DNA of 21,370 bases from Actinomycetes bacterium (GCA_021784375.1 JAJXSV010000008.1:1-21370), one strand, 5' to 3'; positions 1 through 8,684 are shown, numbered from the stretch's first letter. Program-made: numbers and translations. The notes: generated by a model from the sequence alone, not told the origin.

Positions 1-1694
1 TTCGCACCGCGCTGCAGCAAGCTGCCGGCGGTCGGTGTGGAGCGGATGACATTGCCGCTGGCCGCGTGGTCGTCGTAGGTGGCGGAGGTCGACCAGGTGA
101 ATCCCAGCGTCTGCAGGGCGGCCTCGGCGGTGGCCAGCGGTTGCCCCGCCAGCGCCGGCACGGCGATGGGCGCGGGCCCCTTGCTCACCACGATGTCGAC
201 CGAGTCGCCGGGCTGGGCGATCTGGCCGGCCGCCGGGTTGGAGGAGAGGATCGTGCCTGGCGCTGCCTTGGCGTCGTAGACGGCCGACGTGGCCCCGAGT
301 CGGAGCTTGACGGCGCGGAGCGCCGCTCTCGCATCGGTGGCGCCCATCCCGACCACGCTCGGCACGGCATACCGCTCCGGGCCCTTGGAGATGACAAGGG
401 TCACGATGGTGTCGTGCTCGACGGACATGCCCGGTGTCGGCTGGGCGTCGATGACGTCCCCCTCGGGGACGGTCTTGCTCCAGGCCTGGGTGGTGGTGGT
501 CCGCAGTGATGCGTTGACGAGCGCCTGCTTGGCATCCGCCAAGGACATCCCGAGGATCTGCGGCACATCGCTGTGGGACCCGACCGTGGACTGCCAGACC
601 ACGCCGCCCAAGGCGGCCAGCATGAGCAGCATGATGAGCAGCGCTGGCCATCGACGCCGGCGGCGGTGGGCCCTGGCCGTCGTGGGCGGATCTGGGGGCA
701 GGGCGGCGGGCTGCGACGGGGAGAGCTGCTGTTCGCCGGTGTTCTGCTGGCCCGTCTTGGCCGTCCGGGGCTCCACCGGCAGCGCCTCCGGTTGGTCGAT
801 GATCGCGCCCGTGGGCACGGGCAGGGGGGCCAGCGTGTAGGTGGGGTCCAAGGCGGACCGAGTGGAGCGCACAGCGGTGAGGAACTCCCTGGCGTCCTGG
901 TACCGCAGCGAGGGATCGCGCCTGGTGGCATGGGTGACGACATCGTCGATGCTGCGGGGCAGGCCGGTGCGCACCGCCGAAGGCGGCGGCACGTCGGTGT
1001 GGACGTGCTGGTAGGCGACGGCGAGCGGAGTCTCGCCGGAGTGCGGTACCTGTCCGGTGAGCATCTCGTAGAGCAGGACCCCGGCGCCGTACACGTCGCT
1101 GCGGGCATCGGCGAACCCGCGCTCCACTTGCTCGGGGGAGAGGTAGGCCACGGTGCCGATGAGCACGCCTTGCGTGGCCGCGCTCAAGGAGGTGGAGACG
1201 ATGGCCCGGGCCAGCCCGAAGTCGGTGACCTTGATGCGGCCGTCATCACCGATGAGGACGTTCTCGGGCTTGACGTCACGGTGCACGTACCCCGCATCGT
1301 GAGCCGCGGCGAGCGCCTGCAACACGGGGTCGAGCACTGCCAGCGCCTGCACCGGTGTGAGGACACCACGGGAGGCGATGATCTCCCGCACCGTGCGGCC
1401 GCTCACGAACTCCATGACCAGGTAGATGGAGCCCGTCTCGGCGTCCCGACCCTGGTCGTGCACGGCGACCACGTGCGGGTTGGCGAGCTGCGCCGCCGCG
1501 TGGGCCTCGCGTTCGAAGCGGTGCACGAAGTCGGGGTCCTCGGCGAGCGAAGCGTGCATCACCTTGACGGCGACGATGCGGCGGAGGCGCAGGTCGCTCG
1601 CCGCGTACACGGTGGCCATGCCACCGCGGGCTATGAGGGACTCGATGCGATATCGCCCGTCGAGCGTTCGCCCGATGAGTTGATCGCTGGCCAT
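1..1694 (-). CDS. PASTA-domain serine/threonine protein kinase, C-terminus cut by window edge
   Basis: Membrane-anchored eukaryotic-type Ser/Thr kinase of the PknB/PknL class; 564 residues are visible and the frame is open to the left edge. The N-terminal kinase domain (about residues 10-275) has a Gly-rich loop (RGGMATVYAA, 23-32), catalytic K44 in AVKVM, the HRDVKPEN catalytic loop (D140) and DFG at 158-160. A Pro/Gln-rich juxtamembrane linker ends in a basic HRRRRRW run. One transmembrane helix follows (about 349-368). Extracellular PASTA repeats begin near 376, 442 and 510, and the third is truncated. In this family PASTA repeats sense peptidoglycan or muropeptides. The ATG at 1694 lies 37 bp downstream of thiG on the same strand. 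It has no Shine-Dalgarno, but TACACT sits 7 nt upstream, so a leaderless transcript is likely. I recall a kinase beside the thi genes in Streptomyces too. The number of PASTA repeats is unknown. Confidence 0.95.
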   Translation of the reverse strand, partial: MASDQLIGRTLDGRYRIESLIARGGMATVYAASDLRLRRIVAVKVMHASLAEDPDFVHRFEREAHAAAQLANPHVVAVHDQGRDAETGSIYLVMEFVSGRTVREIIASRGVLTPVQALAVLDPVLQALAAAHDAGYVHRDVKPENVLIGDDGRIKVTDFGLARAIVSTSLSAATQGVLIGTVAYLSPEQVERGFADARSDVYGAGVLLYEMLTGQVPHSGETPLAVAYQHVHTDVPPPSAVRTGLPRSIDDVVTHATRRDPSLRYQDAREFLTAVRSTRSALDPTYTLAPLPVPTGAIIDQPEALPVEPRTAKTGQQNTGEQQLSPSQPAALPPDPPTTARAHRRRRRWPALLIMLLMLAALGGVVWQSTVGSHSDVPQILGMSLADAKQALVNASLRTTTTQAWSKTVPEGDVIDAQPTPGMSVEHDTIVTLVISKGPERYAVPSVVGMGATDARAALRAVKLRLGATSAVYDAKAAPGTILSSNPAAGQIAQPGDSVDIVVSKGPAPIAVPALAGQPLATAEAALQTLGFTWSTSATYDDHAASGNVIRSTPTAGSLLQRGA

Positions 1695-1701
1695 GAATCG
1701 C

Positions 1702-1707
1702 AGTGTA
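1702..1707 (-). promoter_or_regulatory. Candidate -10 box of a leaderless promoter for the PASTA kinase
   Basis: TACACT on the minus strand fits the TANNNT -10 consensus of the primary sigma factor. It ends 7 nt before the ATG at 1694, which puts the predicted transcription start at or next to the start codon. No convincing -35 element lies 16-18 bp upstream, and the 20 bases before the ATG contain no purine-rich ribosome binding site. Confidence 0.4.
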
Positions 1708-1731
1708 GAAGTGGGTTGTCGTGGAATCGGC

Positions 1732-2514
<783 letters not shown>

Positions 2515-2715
2515 TCAGCCACCTTGCACTGCAGTGAGGACCTCGACGTCCGCACTGGCCGGGAGATGCGATTCCTGCCACCGGGTCCGGGGTACCACGG
2601 CGCCATTGAGCGCCACGGCGATTCCACGATCCGGGAGATCGAGCAGTGCCACGAGTTCCGCGACCGTCAATGGCTCGCTCACGGCAAGGGGCTTGCCATT
2701 CACTGTGATCTCCAT
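2515..2715 (-). CDS. thiS: Sulfur carrier protein ThiS
   Basis: A 66-residue ubiquitin-like protein starting MEITVNGKPL and ending in the required C-terminal Gly-Gly (AVQGG). In this family the terminal glycine is adenylated and converted to a thiocarboxylate that donates sulfur to ThiG. The ATG at 2715 is preceded by AGGAG at a good distance (GTAGGAGATGCC before the ATG), which fixes the start, although the frame stays open further upstream inside thiO. It lies 8 bp after the thiO stop and abuts thiG, so thiO-thiS-thiG form one transcription unit. Confidence 0.96.
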   Translation of the reverse strand: MEITVNGKPLAVSEPLTVAELVALLDLPDRGIAVALNGAVVPRTRWQESHLPASADVEVLTAVQGG

Positions 2716-2723
2716 GGCATCTC

Positions 2724-3830
2724 CTACAGGAACCGTAGCGGGCTTGCGACATCCATCGGCGCGGGCATGGAGCCGGTGCTCAGGTACGTCGCCATGGAGA
2801 GCCCGGTCAGGGGTCCGAGCAGGATGCCGTTGCGTCCGTGGCCCGTCGCGTACACGATGTCCGGCCGCGAGCTCGCGCCGACGATGGGCAGGTGATCCTG
2901 GGTGGTCGGGCGCATGCCGGCCCACGACTCGGTGAAGGCCCACTCGTCGACGCTCGGCATGATCGCGCGCGCATCGCGCAGGAGTTCGAACACCCCCGCA
3001 GCAGTGGCACCAAGGTCGAACTGCCGTTCCTCGACGGTGGCGCCGATCACGACCTCGCCTGAGGGTCGCGGCACGATGTACACGGACTTGCCGCGAACGA
3101 GCGCCCGCACCGTGAGCTCCGGGACGGCACTGGTGCGACGGTCGGCGTGCAGACGCAGGATCTGGCCCTTCACCGGGCGGATGGCCGCCCGGATCCCGGG
3201 CTCGAGCGCGTCGAGTTCCACGGTGTCGATCCCGGCAGCCACGACGATGCGGTCCGCGCGGAGCTCCTGACTCTCGCACACCACGACATTCGGCTGGGCG
3301 GTGAGCCGTGCGCTCTCGTAGATGAACTTCACCCCGGCCAGTTCGTTGGCGCGGAGGAGCGCGGCGAGGAACTCGCGGTTGTGCACCGCGTGATCGGCCG
3401 GGGCCGCGATGCCGACGGAGATGGTGGGGCCAAGCGCCGGTTCGCGATCGCGCACCTCGCGGGTGGTCAGCACCTCGGGTGCGAACCCGAGGGCCCGCTG
3501 TGCGGGGAGGTGGCGGAGCAGCTCGGCCTTGTCATCGGCATCATGGCCGACCACGACGGTGCCATGGTCGACGTAGCCCGAGGGCAGGCCCGACTCCTCG
3601 GCAATGGCCCGGGCGTAGCCGGGCCAGACGCGCGCGGCTTCGACGAGCAGTGGTGTGAGTCGCTCGTCGCCGATGTGGTACTCGGTGAGCGGCGCGATCA
3701 TGCCTGCTGCCGCATATGAGGCACCATGCGTCGGCGTAGGGTCGATCACGGTCACGGCCATGCCCGCACGCACCGCCTCGCGTGCGGTCGTCAGTCCTGC
3801 AATGCCTCCACCGATGATCACGAGTTCCAC
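2724..3830 (-). CDS. thiO: Glycine oxidase ThiO (FAD-dependent)
   Basis: 368-residue FAD-dependent oxidoreductase of the DAO/glycine oxidase family. It has an N-terminal dinucleotide-binding motif (VIIGGGIAGL, G7-G12) and a family C-terminal segment (GHGRNGILLGPLTG). ThiO oxidises glycine to iminoacetate (dehydroglycine) for ThiG, the aerobic alternative to ThiH. Its place at the head of thiO-thiS-thiG supports this over a generic amino-acid oxidase. The start is GTG at 3830, preceded by GGGAGA about 8 nt upstream. The nearby ATG at 3838 is out of frame. The same GGGAGAAT could be read as a -10 box (GAGAAT, 6 nt from GTG), so the purine run is ambiguous. Confidence 0.94.
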   Translation of the reverse strand: MELVIIGGGIAGLTTAREAVRAGMAVTVIDPTPTHGASYAAAGMIAPLTEYHIGDERLTPLLVEAARVWPGYARAIAEESGLPSGYVDHGTVVVGHDADDKAELLRHLPAQRALGFAPEVLTTREVRDREPALGPTISVGIAAPADHAVHNREFLAALLRANELAGVKFIYESARLTAQPNVVVCESQELRADRIVVAAGIDTVELDALEPGIRAAIRPVKGQILRLHADRRTSAVPELTVRALVRGKSVYIVPRPSGEVVIGATVEERQFDLGATAAGVFELLRDARAIMPSVDEWAFTESWAGMRPTTQDHLPIVGASSRPDIVYATGHGRNGILLGPLTGLSMATYLSTGSMPAPMDVASPLRFL

Positions 3831-3882
3831 AGCGACATTCTCCCAGTGATTGACCGATTGGCCGACCGCGGGGCCGGACGCG

Positions 3883-3888
3883 AAGAAT
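3883..3888 (+). promoter_or_regulatory. Candidate -10 box for thiE in the thiO/thiE divergent gap
   Basis: AAGAAT keeps the second A and last T of the -10 consensus and lies 6 nt before the thiE ATG at 3895. TTGGCC at 3858-3863 could serve as the -35 with a 19-bp spacer. The whole divergent gap (3831-3894) is only 64 bp, too short for a TPP riboswitch, and none of the conserved THI-box sequence is present. The GAAG in the same place could instead be a weak ribosome binding site. Confidence 0.25.
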
Positions 3889-3894
3889 GCGGCT

Positions 3895-4545
3895 ATGACG
3901 TCACGTACCGATCGAGCGGCCCGACTCGCGCAGGCCCGCCTCTACTGCTGCACCGATGCGCGTGGATCGCTCCTGGATTTCGAGCGCTTCGTCAATGCCA
4001 TCTATGACGGCGGCGTCGACATCGTGCAGTTCCGCGACAAGGCCATGGAGGCGCGACCGGCGCTGCGCCACCTCGAGGTACTGCGACGGGCGGCGGACGC
4101 CCATGGTGCGCTCGCCTGCGTCAACGATCGTGCCGATCTGGCGGCCATCGCCGGCATGGACATCGTCCACCTCGGCCAGGACGATCTCGCCCCAGCCCAG
4201 GCCCGGAGCGTTGTGGGCGAGCACGTGCTCATCGGCCGTTCGACGCACGCCATTGAGGAATCCGCGGAGGCGGCGGGGGATGACGAGGTCGACTACTTCG
4301 CGGTGGGTCCGGTGTGGCCGACGCCGACCAAGCCCGGTCGACCGGCCCCGGGACTCGACTTGGTGCGCGCCGTCTCGGCGCGCGAATTCCTGAAGCCGTG
4401 GTTCGCCATCGGCGGCATCGATGCGTCGCGGGTCCACGAGGTTCGTGACGCCGGCGCGCGTCGCATTGTCGTGGTGCGCGCACTCACCGAAGCAGGAGCC
4501 CCCACCGCATCCGCCTTCGGCCTGCGGTCGGCCATCGTCGACTGA
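3895..4545 (+). CDS. thiE: Thiamin-phosphate synthase ThiE
   Basis: 216 residues from the ATG at 3895. It couples HMP pyrophosphate with thiazole phosphate (or its carboxylate tautomer) to give thiamin phosphate. Family signatures appear in order: QFRDK (the usual QLReK substrate loop), NDRADLA, HLGQDDL, IGRSTH, the Mg/pyrophosphate-binding loop [13 protein letters not shown], and [14 protein letters not shown] at 3850 would add 15 residues with no family similarity, so the ATG is preferred. The gene is divergent from thiO across 64 bp. Its TGA abuts the stop codon of the convergent VOC gene (TGATCA), leaving no room for a terminator. Confidence 0.94.
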   Translation: MTSRTDRAARLAQARLYCCTDARGSLLDFERFVNAIYDGGVDIVQFRDKAMEARPALRHLEVLRRAADAHGALACVNDRADLAAIAGMDIVHLGQDDLAPAQARSVVGEHVLIGRSTHAIEESAEAAGDDEVDYFAVGPVWPTPTKPGRPAPGLDLVRAVSAREFLKPWFAIGGIDASRVHEVRDAGARRIVVVRALTEAGAPTASAFGLRSAIVD

Positions 4546-5184
4546 TCAGTCCAGGCGGATGCTGCCGTGCGGCGTGTCGAAGGTGACGGCGACGATGCCG
4601 CTCATGTCCTCGCCCGAGACCCACTCGACATCGATGGCGTCGAGTGGATGGTTCCTGGGCTCGCCCAGCCACTCCGCGACCACATCGGCGTCGCCGGCGA
4701 TCTCGATCCGGGAGACGCGGATGTCGGTGGCGCCACGTGACGGGTGCTCGCTGGCGGGAGAGCTCCACTGGATGAAGAAGGGGAGTTGCGGATCCTCGAG
4801 CAGGTCGATCACGCCGATCTGCCGCCATTCGAGGTCGTAGCCGTCGGGGCGACGGCGGTGACCGGGGACGGACTCGCGTCCGATGCGTGCCTCGATGGGC
4901 GCCAGATCGCTCACGGCAACGACCCAACCCAGCCAACCGCTGCCGGATTCAGCGCGATTGCGCACCGCTTGGCCGAAGGGTGCGCGCTCCGCCGCAGGGT
5001 GGTCGAGCGCGGCCACGACCTCGATGTACATGTTGTCCTGCAAGGGCAGGATGAAGTTCTGGGTTCCGAAACGCGGGTGGCGTCCACCGTCCGAGAAGGC
5101 GGCTCCGAGCTTCCCGCCGAATCGCTGTACGGTGTCCGCGAGTTCCCCGTGGCTCACCGCGTACGAGACGTGATCAAGGCGCAT
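4546..5184 (-). CDS. VOC/glyoxalase-like domain protein
   Basis: 212 residues from the ATG at 5184. The opening [10 protein letters not shown] is the first beta strand and metal-site histidine of a vicinal-oxygen-chelate domain. The segments [18 protein letters not shown] and PFFIQWSSP fit the longer glyoxalase-like proteins of unknown substrate in actinobacteria. The reaction cannot be inferred. The start was chosen because the domain begins there and AAGG lies 8 nt upstream. An in-frame ATG at 5202 and a further one at 5250 add only non-family sequence. The gene is convergent with thiE and separated from the DUF4192 gene upstream by a hairpin. Confidence 0.8.
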   Translation of the reverse strand: MRLDHVSYAVSHGELADTVQRFGGKLGAAFSDGGRHPRFGTQNFILPLQDNMYIEVVAALDHPAAERAPFGQAVRNRAESGSGWLGWVVAVSDLAPIEARIGRESVPGHRRRPDGYDLEWRQIGVIDLLEDPQLPFFIQWSSPASEHPSRGATDIRVSRIEIAGDADVVAEWLGEPRNHPLDAIDVEWVSGEDMSGIVAVTFDTPHGSIRLD

Positions 5185-5320
5185 GTGTGGAGCCTTGCAC
5201 ATGGGGTTGCGGCGCAAGAAATCGGGTGTCGGGGGGACCGTACGACGCACGCCGCACCGCCACCGTCCGTCCCGCGTGTCGCGGCCACTGGGAAGCCTCC
5301 GCTCGCTACATTCACCGGCG

Positions 5321-5362
5321 GTGACGGTGGTGGCGAGAGGGGAAGCTCGCGACCACCGTCAC
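5321..5362 (-). terminator. Strong hairpin after the DUF4192 gene
   Basis: Two 17-nt arms (5321-5337 and 5346-5362) pair at 16 of 17 positions around an 8-nt loop. The hairpin begins 9 bp past the DUF4192 stop on the minus strand. No T-run follows, which is common for actinobacterial hairpin terminators. It would separate the PKD/DUF4192 unit from the VOC gene. Confidence 0.6.
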
Positions 5363-5370
5363 TTCCGCAT

Positions 5371-6246
5371 TCAGGCCGCGCGCATGTCCGTGGCGAGCAG
5401 TTGCTGCGGGCTGTAGTGCGCGAACGAACGCGCGAGCAGCGACGCCGGTGCGCGCATGTCGAGGCCGTTGCTGAGCAGGCGGGCGAGCGAGTACTCCTCG
5501 GTCTCGAGGATCTGGCGCACACGGTGGGCGGCCTCGTCCATGTCGCCATCGAGGTAGAGCAGGGCCGCTGCACAGGTGTGCACGGGAACCGCCGAACCCA
5601 GGGTGCTGCGCTGCATCATGCGCTGCAGGAGCGCGTCGAGGCCCGGCCGGGCCTGACCATCGGCGTCTGCGGAGTAGGCGAGGACCGCGTCGCGGATCGG
5701 GATGTCGTGCAGCGTGCGAGCGAGCAGTTCGAGCAGTCCGGGATCGACGTCCAGGTCGCGATGGACGTCCGCGATGGCCTGCATCCAGTCCCCCCACCGA
5801 TCCTGTCGCCAACCGCCCGCATTCGCCGGTCGCTCCGGAAGCGGGTCGTAGTCGTCATGCCCCAGGGTGCGGGTCGTGTATCGGTTCCCGCGCCCTGTGC
5901 AGCAGCCCTCGGTCTCACAGAGGTAGGAGCGCCAGCGCTGGGCTCCGGCCCACACGGCCCCGACGGTCGCGCGGCCCTGGTGGGCCCAGGCATCCATGAG
6001 CGGTTGGAGGTTCAGCGCCGGGCGATCGGTGTAGACGGCCACCACCGCGTCGCTGATCTCCGGTCCCCACAGCGAGCTCTCGAGGAGCGGGTCATCGAGC
6101 GGGCGTTCGGCGCGCGTGGGGAAGGACATGGCGTGCGCGACGGTTCCGGTTGGATCCAGGCCCAGGATCATGAGTTGATCGATGGGCTCACGGTCGAGCA
6201 GGAATGGCAGCCTGGCGATGGTGGCGCGTGGGTGGGTCGAGGACAC
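5371..6246 (-). CDS. DUF4192 family protein
   Basis: 291 residues. Recognised as the actinobacterial DUF4192 family by the motif RWRSYLC-x4-CC (C110, C115, C116) after an N-terminal half with VYTDRP, and by the helical C-terminal half (AAALLYLDGDMDEAAHRV). Function is unknown. The Cys cluster could bind metal, which is inference. The start is GTG at 6246 with an excellent ribosome binding site (AAAGGAG, 6 nt away). The nearby ATG at 6251 is out of frame. The gene lies 1 bp after the stop of the PKD-like gene, so the two are probably coupled. I recall DUF4192 genes near the primary sigma factor gene in other actinobacteria. Confidence 0.85.
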   Translation of the reverse strand: MSSTHPRATIARLPFLLDREPIDQLMILGLDPTGTVAHAMSFPTRAERPLDDPLLESSLWGPEISDAVVAVYTDRPALNLQPLMDAWAHQGRATVGAVWAGAQRWRSYLCETEGCCTGRGNRYTTRTLGHDDYDPLPERPANAGGWRQDRWGDWMQAIADVHRDLDVDPGLLELLARTLHDIPIRDAVLAYSADADGQARPGLDALLQRMMQRSTLGSAVPVHTCAAALLYLDGDMDEAAHRVRQILETEEYSLARLLSNGLDMRAPASLLARSFAHYSPQQLLATDMRAA

Positions 6247-6247
6247 G

Positions 6248-7048
6248 TCATGCTCCTTTGTTGGTGAGGTATCGGCGTGCTTCTTTCACACGCAGGTCGA
6301 TCCACATCGACTGCGTGACAACGCCGTCGACGGGAAGGTCGCTGAGGCCGCGCGTCGCATAGGTCGCGTGCCAGGTGCAGGTGACGCGCACCCGGTAGAT
6401 GCCGCGTCGCGGATAGGTGTGGCGGACGCGACCGCTGGGGTAGGGGCCACCGGGGTCCCTGGTCGTCAGCAGGCTGCCCTGCCCGAAGTCCCAGGTCCAG
6501 GACGGCCGCGCTTGGAGCGTGACCAGGGTTCCCGCGACCGTCGCCGGTGCCGCCACGAAGAATGCTGGCTGCCCGGTCCGGAAGTAGGTCGGCAGGCCGG
6601 TGAGTGTCGTGGAGACCGGCTGTGAGGCCACGGCCAGGGGCGGGACGGCCCGCTGCGCCAAGTCACGCACCCCGGTCGTCACCGTCGCCGCTGCCACCGG
6701 CGCTTCGGTGAGGCACATGGTGCCGCGGTAGGTCCACAGGGGATCGCCCACCGGGGGAGCCGTGGGCGCGTCGGCTCGCCATACCTCCGCGATCTCGGTG
6801 CTGGCGGCGCAACTCGACCCCAGGCAGGCCGAGCGATCCTCGACACCGCCGCTGGCGCAGATGCGGATCACGCGCCACTGGCAGTTGACACAGGAACTCG
6901 CCGACTGGGCTTCCGCGAAGGTGGCGTTGAGGATCACGGCGCCGGAGATGATGTAGGCGTCGGCGGGGTCATTTGCGACGACCTCGGTGGCGTTGGCCGG
7001 TGCGGCCGTACTGAGCGCGAGCAGGAGCGCGAGAAGGAATTGCCTCAC
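6248..7048 (-). CDS. Secreted Cys-rich protein with PKD-like domain
   Basis: 266 residues. The first 20 residues form a Sec signal peptide (MRQFLLALLLALSTA then APANA). The mature N-terminal part is Cys-rich (C53, C56, C64, C75, C80, C112) and contains CVNCQW, suggesting disulfides or a metal site. Residues about 150-235 look like a PKD/Ig-type domain: WTWDFGQG, then VRHTYPRRGIYRVRVTCTW, the usual WDFGDG...HtY...G.Y.V pattern. The start is GTG at 7048, since an in-frame stop lies two codons upstream, and the signal peptide fits this start. Ribosome binding is poor; TAACGT 8 nt upstream suggests a leaderless or near-leaderless mRNA. Role unknown. Divergent from the sigma factor gene and translationally linked to DUF4192. 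Confidence 0.8.
   Translation of the reverse strand: MRQFLLALLLALSTAAPANATEVVANDPADAYIISGAVILNATFAEAQSASSCVNCQWRVIRICASGGVEDRSACLGSSCAASTEIAEVWRADAPTAPPVGDPLWTYRGTMCLTEAPVAAATVTTGVRDLAQRAVPPLAVASQPVSTTLTGLPTYFRTGQPAFFVAAPATVAGTLVTLQARPSWTWDFGQGSLLTTRDPGGPYPSGRVRHTYPRRGIYRVRVTCTWHATYATRGLSDLPVDGVVTQSMWIDLRVKEARRYLTNKGA
6253..6259 (-). promoter_or_regulatory. Ribosome binding site deciding the DUF4192 GTG start
   Basis: AAAGGAG on the minus strand, 6 nt before the GTG at 6246, lies inside the 3' end of the upstream PKD-like gene. It supports GTG rather than any downstream in-frame start. Confidence 0.7.
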
Positions 7049-7056
7049 GCCTCAGG

Positions 7057-7084
7057 ACGTTATGGATGACACAACCGTGGACAA
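7057..7084 (-). promoter_or_regulatory. Candidate promoter of the PKD-like/DUF4192 unit
   Basis: On the minus strand, TTGTCC (7084-7079) as -35 and TAACGT (7062-7057) as -10 are separated by 16 bp. The -10 ends 8 nt before the GTG at 7048. The -35 overlaps a DnaA-box-like sequence, so one of these two readings may be wrong. Confidence 0.4.
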
Positions 7085-7111
7085 CATGGCCCGTTCGGGG
7101 GCTGTGCACAA
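7076..7111 (-). promoter_or_regulatory. Two DnaA-box-like nonamers upstream of the sigma factor gene
   Basis: On the minus strand TTGTCCACG (7084-7076) and TTGTGCACA (7111-7103) each match the actinobacterial DnaA box TTGTCCACA at 8 of 9 positions. Both point the same way and their starts are 27 bp apart, within the divergent region between the PKD-like gene and the sigma factor gene. Two near-matches in 150 bp may be chance, and the first overlaps a possible -35 element. Confidence 0.25.
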
Positions 7112-7129
7112 CCATGTACCGGTCCGTGG

Positions 7130-7135
7130 CAGAAT
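7130..7135 (+). promoter_or_regulatory. Weak candidate -10 box for the sigma factor gene
   Basis: CAGAAT would place transcription start near 7142 and give a leader of about 60 nt that includes a small hairpin (7137-7151). The only -35-like sequence is TGCACA (7105-7110), with a long 19-bp spacer. TTGACA at 7168-7173 looks like a perfect -35, but no -10 follows at the right distance. Confidence 0.25.
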
Positions 7136-7201
7136 ACGGGCCGATAGCCCGGTCGCGTCCTCGACGCTTGACACGGGCCTTCATCATGCGAAGGGAATCC
7201 G

Positions 7202-8680
7202 GTGGCAACAGCGAAGAAGGCCGCGCCAGCGAGCAAGGCGGCGCCGGCCAAGAAGTCGGCACCCGCGACTCCAGCCCCCGCCAAGGCCGCGGCTCCCGCG
7301 AAGAAGGCGGCACCCAAGCAGGCCAGGGCCGCCGCTGCCGAGGAGAAGGCGCCGAAGCGCCGGGTCCCGGCGGAACCCGCCCCCGCTCCCGCAGCAACGA
7401 AGCGCGCAGTCAAAGCCGCCGCCCCCGTGGATGAGATCGTCGATGCTGAGGCCGTCCCCGAGGAACTCGAGGAGGTGCTCGAGGAGGACATCGACCTCGA
7501 GGCCGCCGGTGCGCTCGAAACGGAGCTCGAGGCCGAGCTGGCCGAGGACCTCGCGGAGGTGAAGCAGGAGGAGGCGGTCGAGGAGGTCGCCCCGGCCGAA
7601 CAGCCGGAGGACGAGGGCTTCGTCATCTCCGACATCGATGACACCGATGAGCCGGTGCAGACGGTGCACCAGGCCGGTGCCACCGCGGACCCGGTCAAGG
7701 ACTACCTGAAGCAGATCGGGAAGGTGGCCCTGCTCAACGCCGAGCTCGAGGTGGAGCTGGCCAAGCAGGTCGAGGCCGGGCTGTTCGCGGAGGAGTTGCG
7801 CGACACCGCGATGGTGCCCGTGAGCGCCAGCAAGAAGAAGATCGTGTGCGGGATCTGCGGGCTGCCGCCCATGACCTCGTACGTCGTGGTGAAGAGCAAG
7901 AGCTATGACGATGTCCTGGCCTGCGATCGATGCCTGGGCAAGGTCATCAACATCGGCCGGCGGGCCAAGGACCACCTACTGGAGGCCAACCTCCGACTCG
8001 TGGTGTCGCTGGCCAAGCGCTACACGGGTCGCGGCATGCTCTTCCTGGACCTCATCCAGGAGGGCAACCTGGGCCTCATCCGTGCGGTCGAGAAGTTCGA
8101 CTACACCAAGGGTTACAAGTTCTCGACGTATGCGACGTGGTGGATCCGGCAGGCCATCACCCGGGCCATGGCCGACCAGGCCCGCACCATCCGCATCCCC
8201 GTGCACATGGTCGAGGTCATCAACAAGCTGGCCCGCGTCCAGCGCCAGATGCTGCAGGACCTCGGTCGCGAACCCACACCGGAGGAACTCGCGCGCGAAC
8301 TCGACATGACTCCTGAGAAGGTCGTCGAGGTGCAGAAGTACGGGCGCGAGCCGATCTCCCTGCACACGCCACTGGGTGAGGAGGGTGACAGCGAGTTCGG
8401 TGACCTCATCGAGGACTCCGAGGCCATCGTGCCCTCCGACGCGGTCTCCTTCACGCTGCTGCAGGAGCAGCTCGAGGGCGTGCTGGACACCCTGAGCGAG
8501 CGCGAGGCCGGCGTGGTGCGCATGCGCTTCGGGCTCACTGATGGGCAGCCGAAGACGCTCGACGAGATCGGCAAGGTCTATGGCGTGACGCGCGAGCGGA
8601 TCCGCCAGATCGAGAGCAAGACCATGGCGAAACTCCGTCACCCGTCACGCTCACAGGTGCTGCGGGACTACCTCGACTAG
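7202..8680 (+). CDS. sigA: Primary sigma factor (SigA/HrdB type) with zinc-ribbon-like insert
   Basis: 492 residues; the sigma-70 group 1 factor that directs RNA polymerase to housekeeping promoters. The start is GTG at 7202, 6 nt after AAGGGA. Residues 1-75 are an Ala/Lys/Pro-rich basic tail; about 78-155 are strongly acidic. Region 1.2 starts at D163 ([19 protein letters not shown]). Region 2 runs from L259 to about 338 with [20 protein letters not shown] and [11 protein letters not shown], and region 3 follows. Region 4 (about 432-482) ends in the helix-turn-helix [20 protein letters not shown]. The odd part is residues 198-251. Where SigA normally has a linker of about 24 residues, there are about 54, including C216-x2-C219 and C241-x2-C244, a zinc-ribbon pattern. 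The frame is clean and both flanks are canonical. A strong terminator follows. Confidence 0.97.
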   Translation: MATAKKAAPASKAAPAKKSAPATPAPAKAAAPAKKAAPKQARAAAAEEKAPKRRVPAEPAPAPAATKRAVKAAAPVDEIVDAEAVPEELEEVLEEDIDLEAAGALETELEAELAEDLAEVKQEEAVEEVAPAEQPEDEGFVISDIDDTDEPVQTVHQAGATADPVKDYLKQIGKVALLNAELEVELAKQVEAGLFAEELRDTAMVPVSASKKKIVCGICGLPPMTSYVVVKSKSYDDVLACDRCLGKVINIGRRAKDHLLEANLRLVVSLAKRYTGRGMLFLDLIQEGNLGLIRAVEKFDYTKGYKFSTYATWWIRQAITRAMADQARTIRIPVHMVEVINKLARVQRQMLQDLGREPTPEELARELDMTPEKVVEVQKYGREPISLHTPLGEEGDSEFGDLIEDSEAIVPSDAVSFTLLQEQLEGVLDTLSEREAGVVRMRFGLTDGQPKTLDEIGKVYGVTRERIRQIESKTMAKLRHPSRSQVLRDYLD

Positions 8681-8684
8681 GACG

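Noticed and set aside
3831..3894. Possible TPP riboswitch before the thi genes
   Set aside because: The gap is 64 bp and contains no conserved TPP-element sequence.
4744..6267. 507-codon open frame on the plus strand
   Set aside because: It runs antisense through the VOC gene, a hairpin and the DUF4192 gene, and has no recognisable domain.
7168..7173. Perfect TTGACA upstream of the sigma factor gene
   Set aside because: At 16-18 bp downstream the sequence is the ribosome binding site and start codon, with no -10 box, so it cannot drive the full-length gene.
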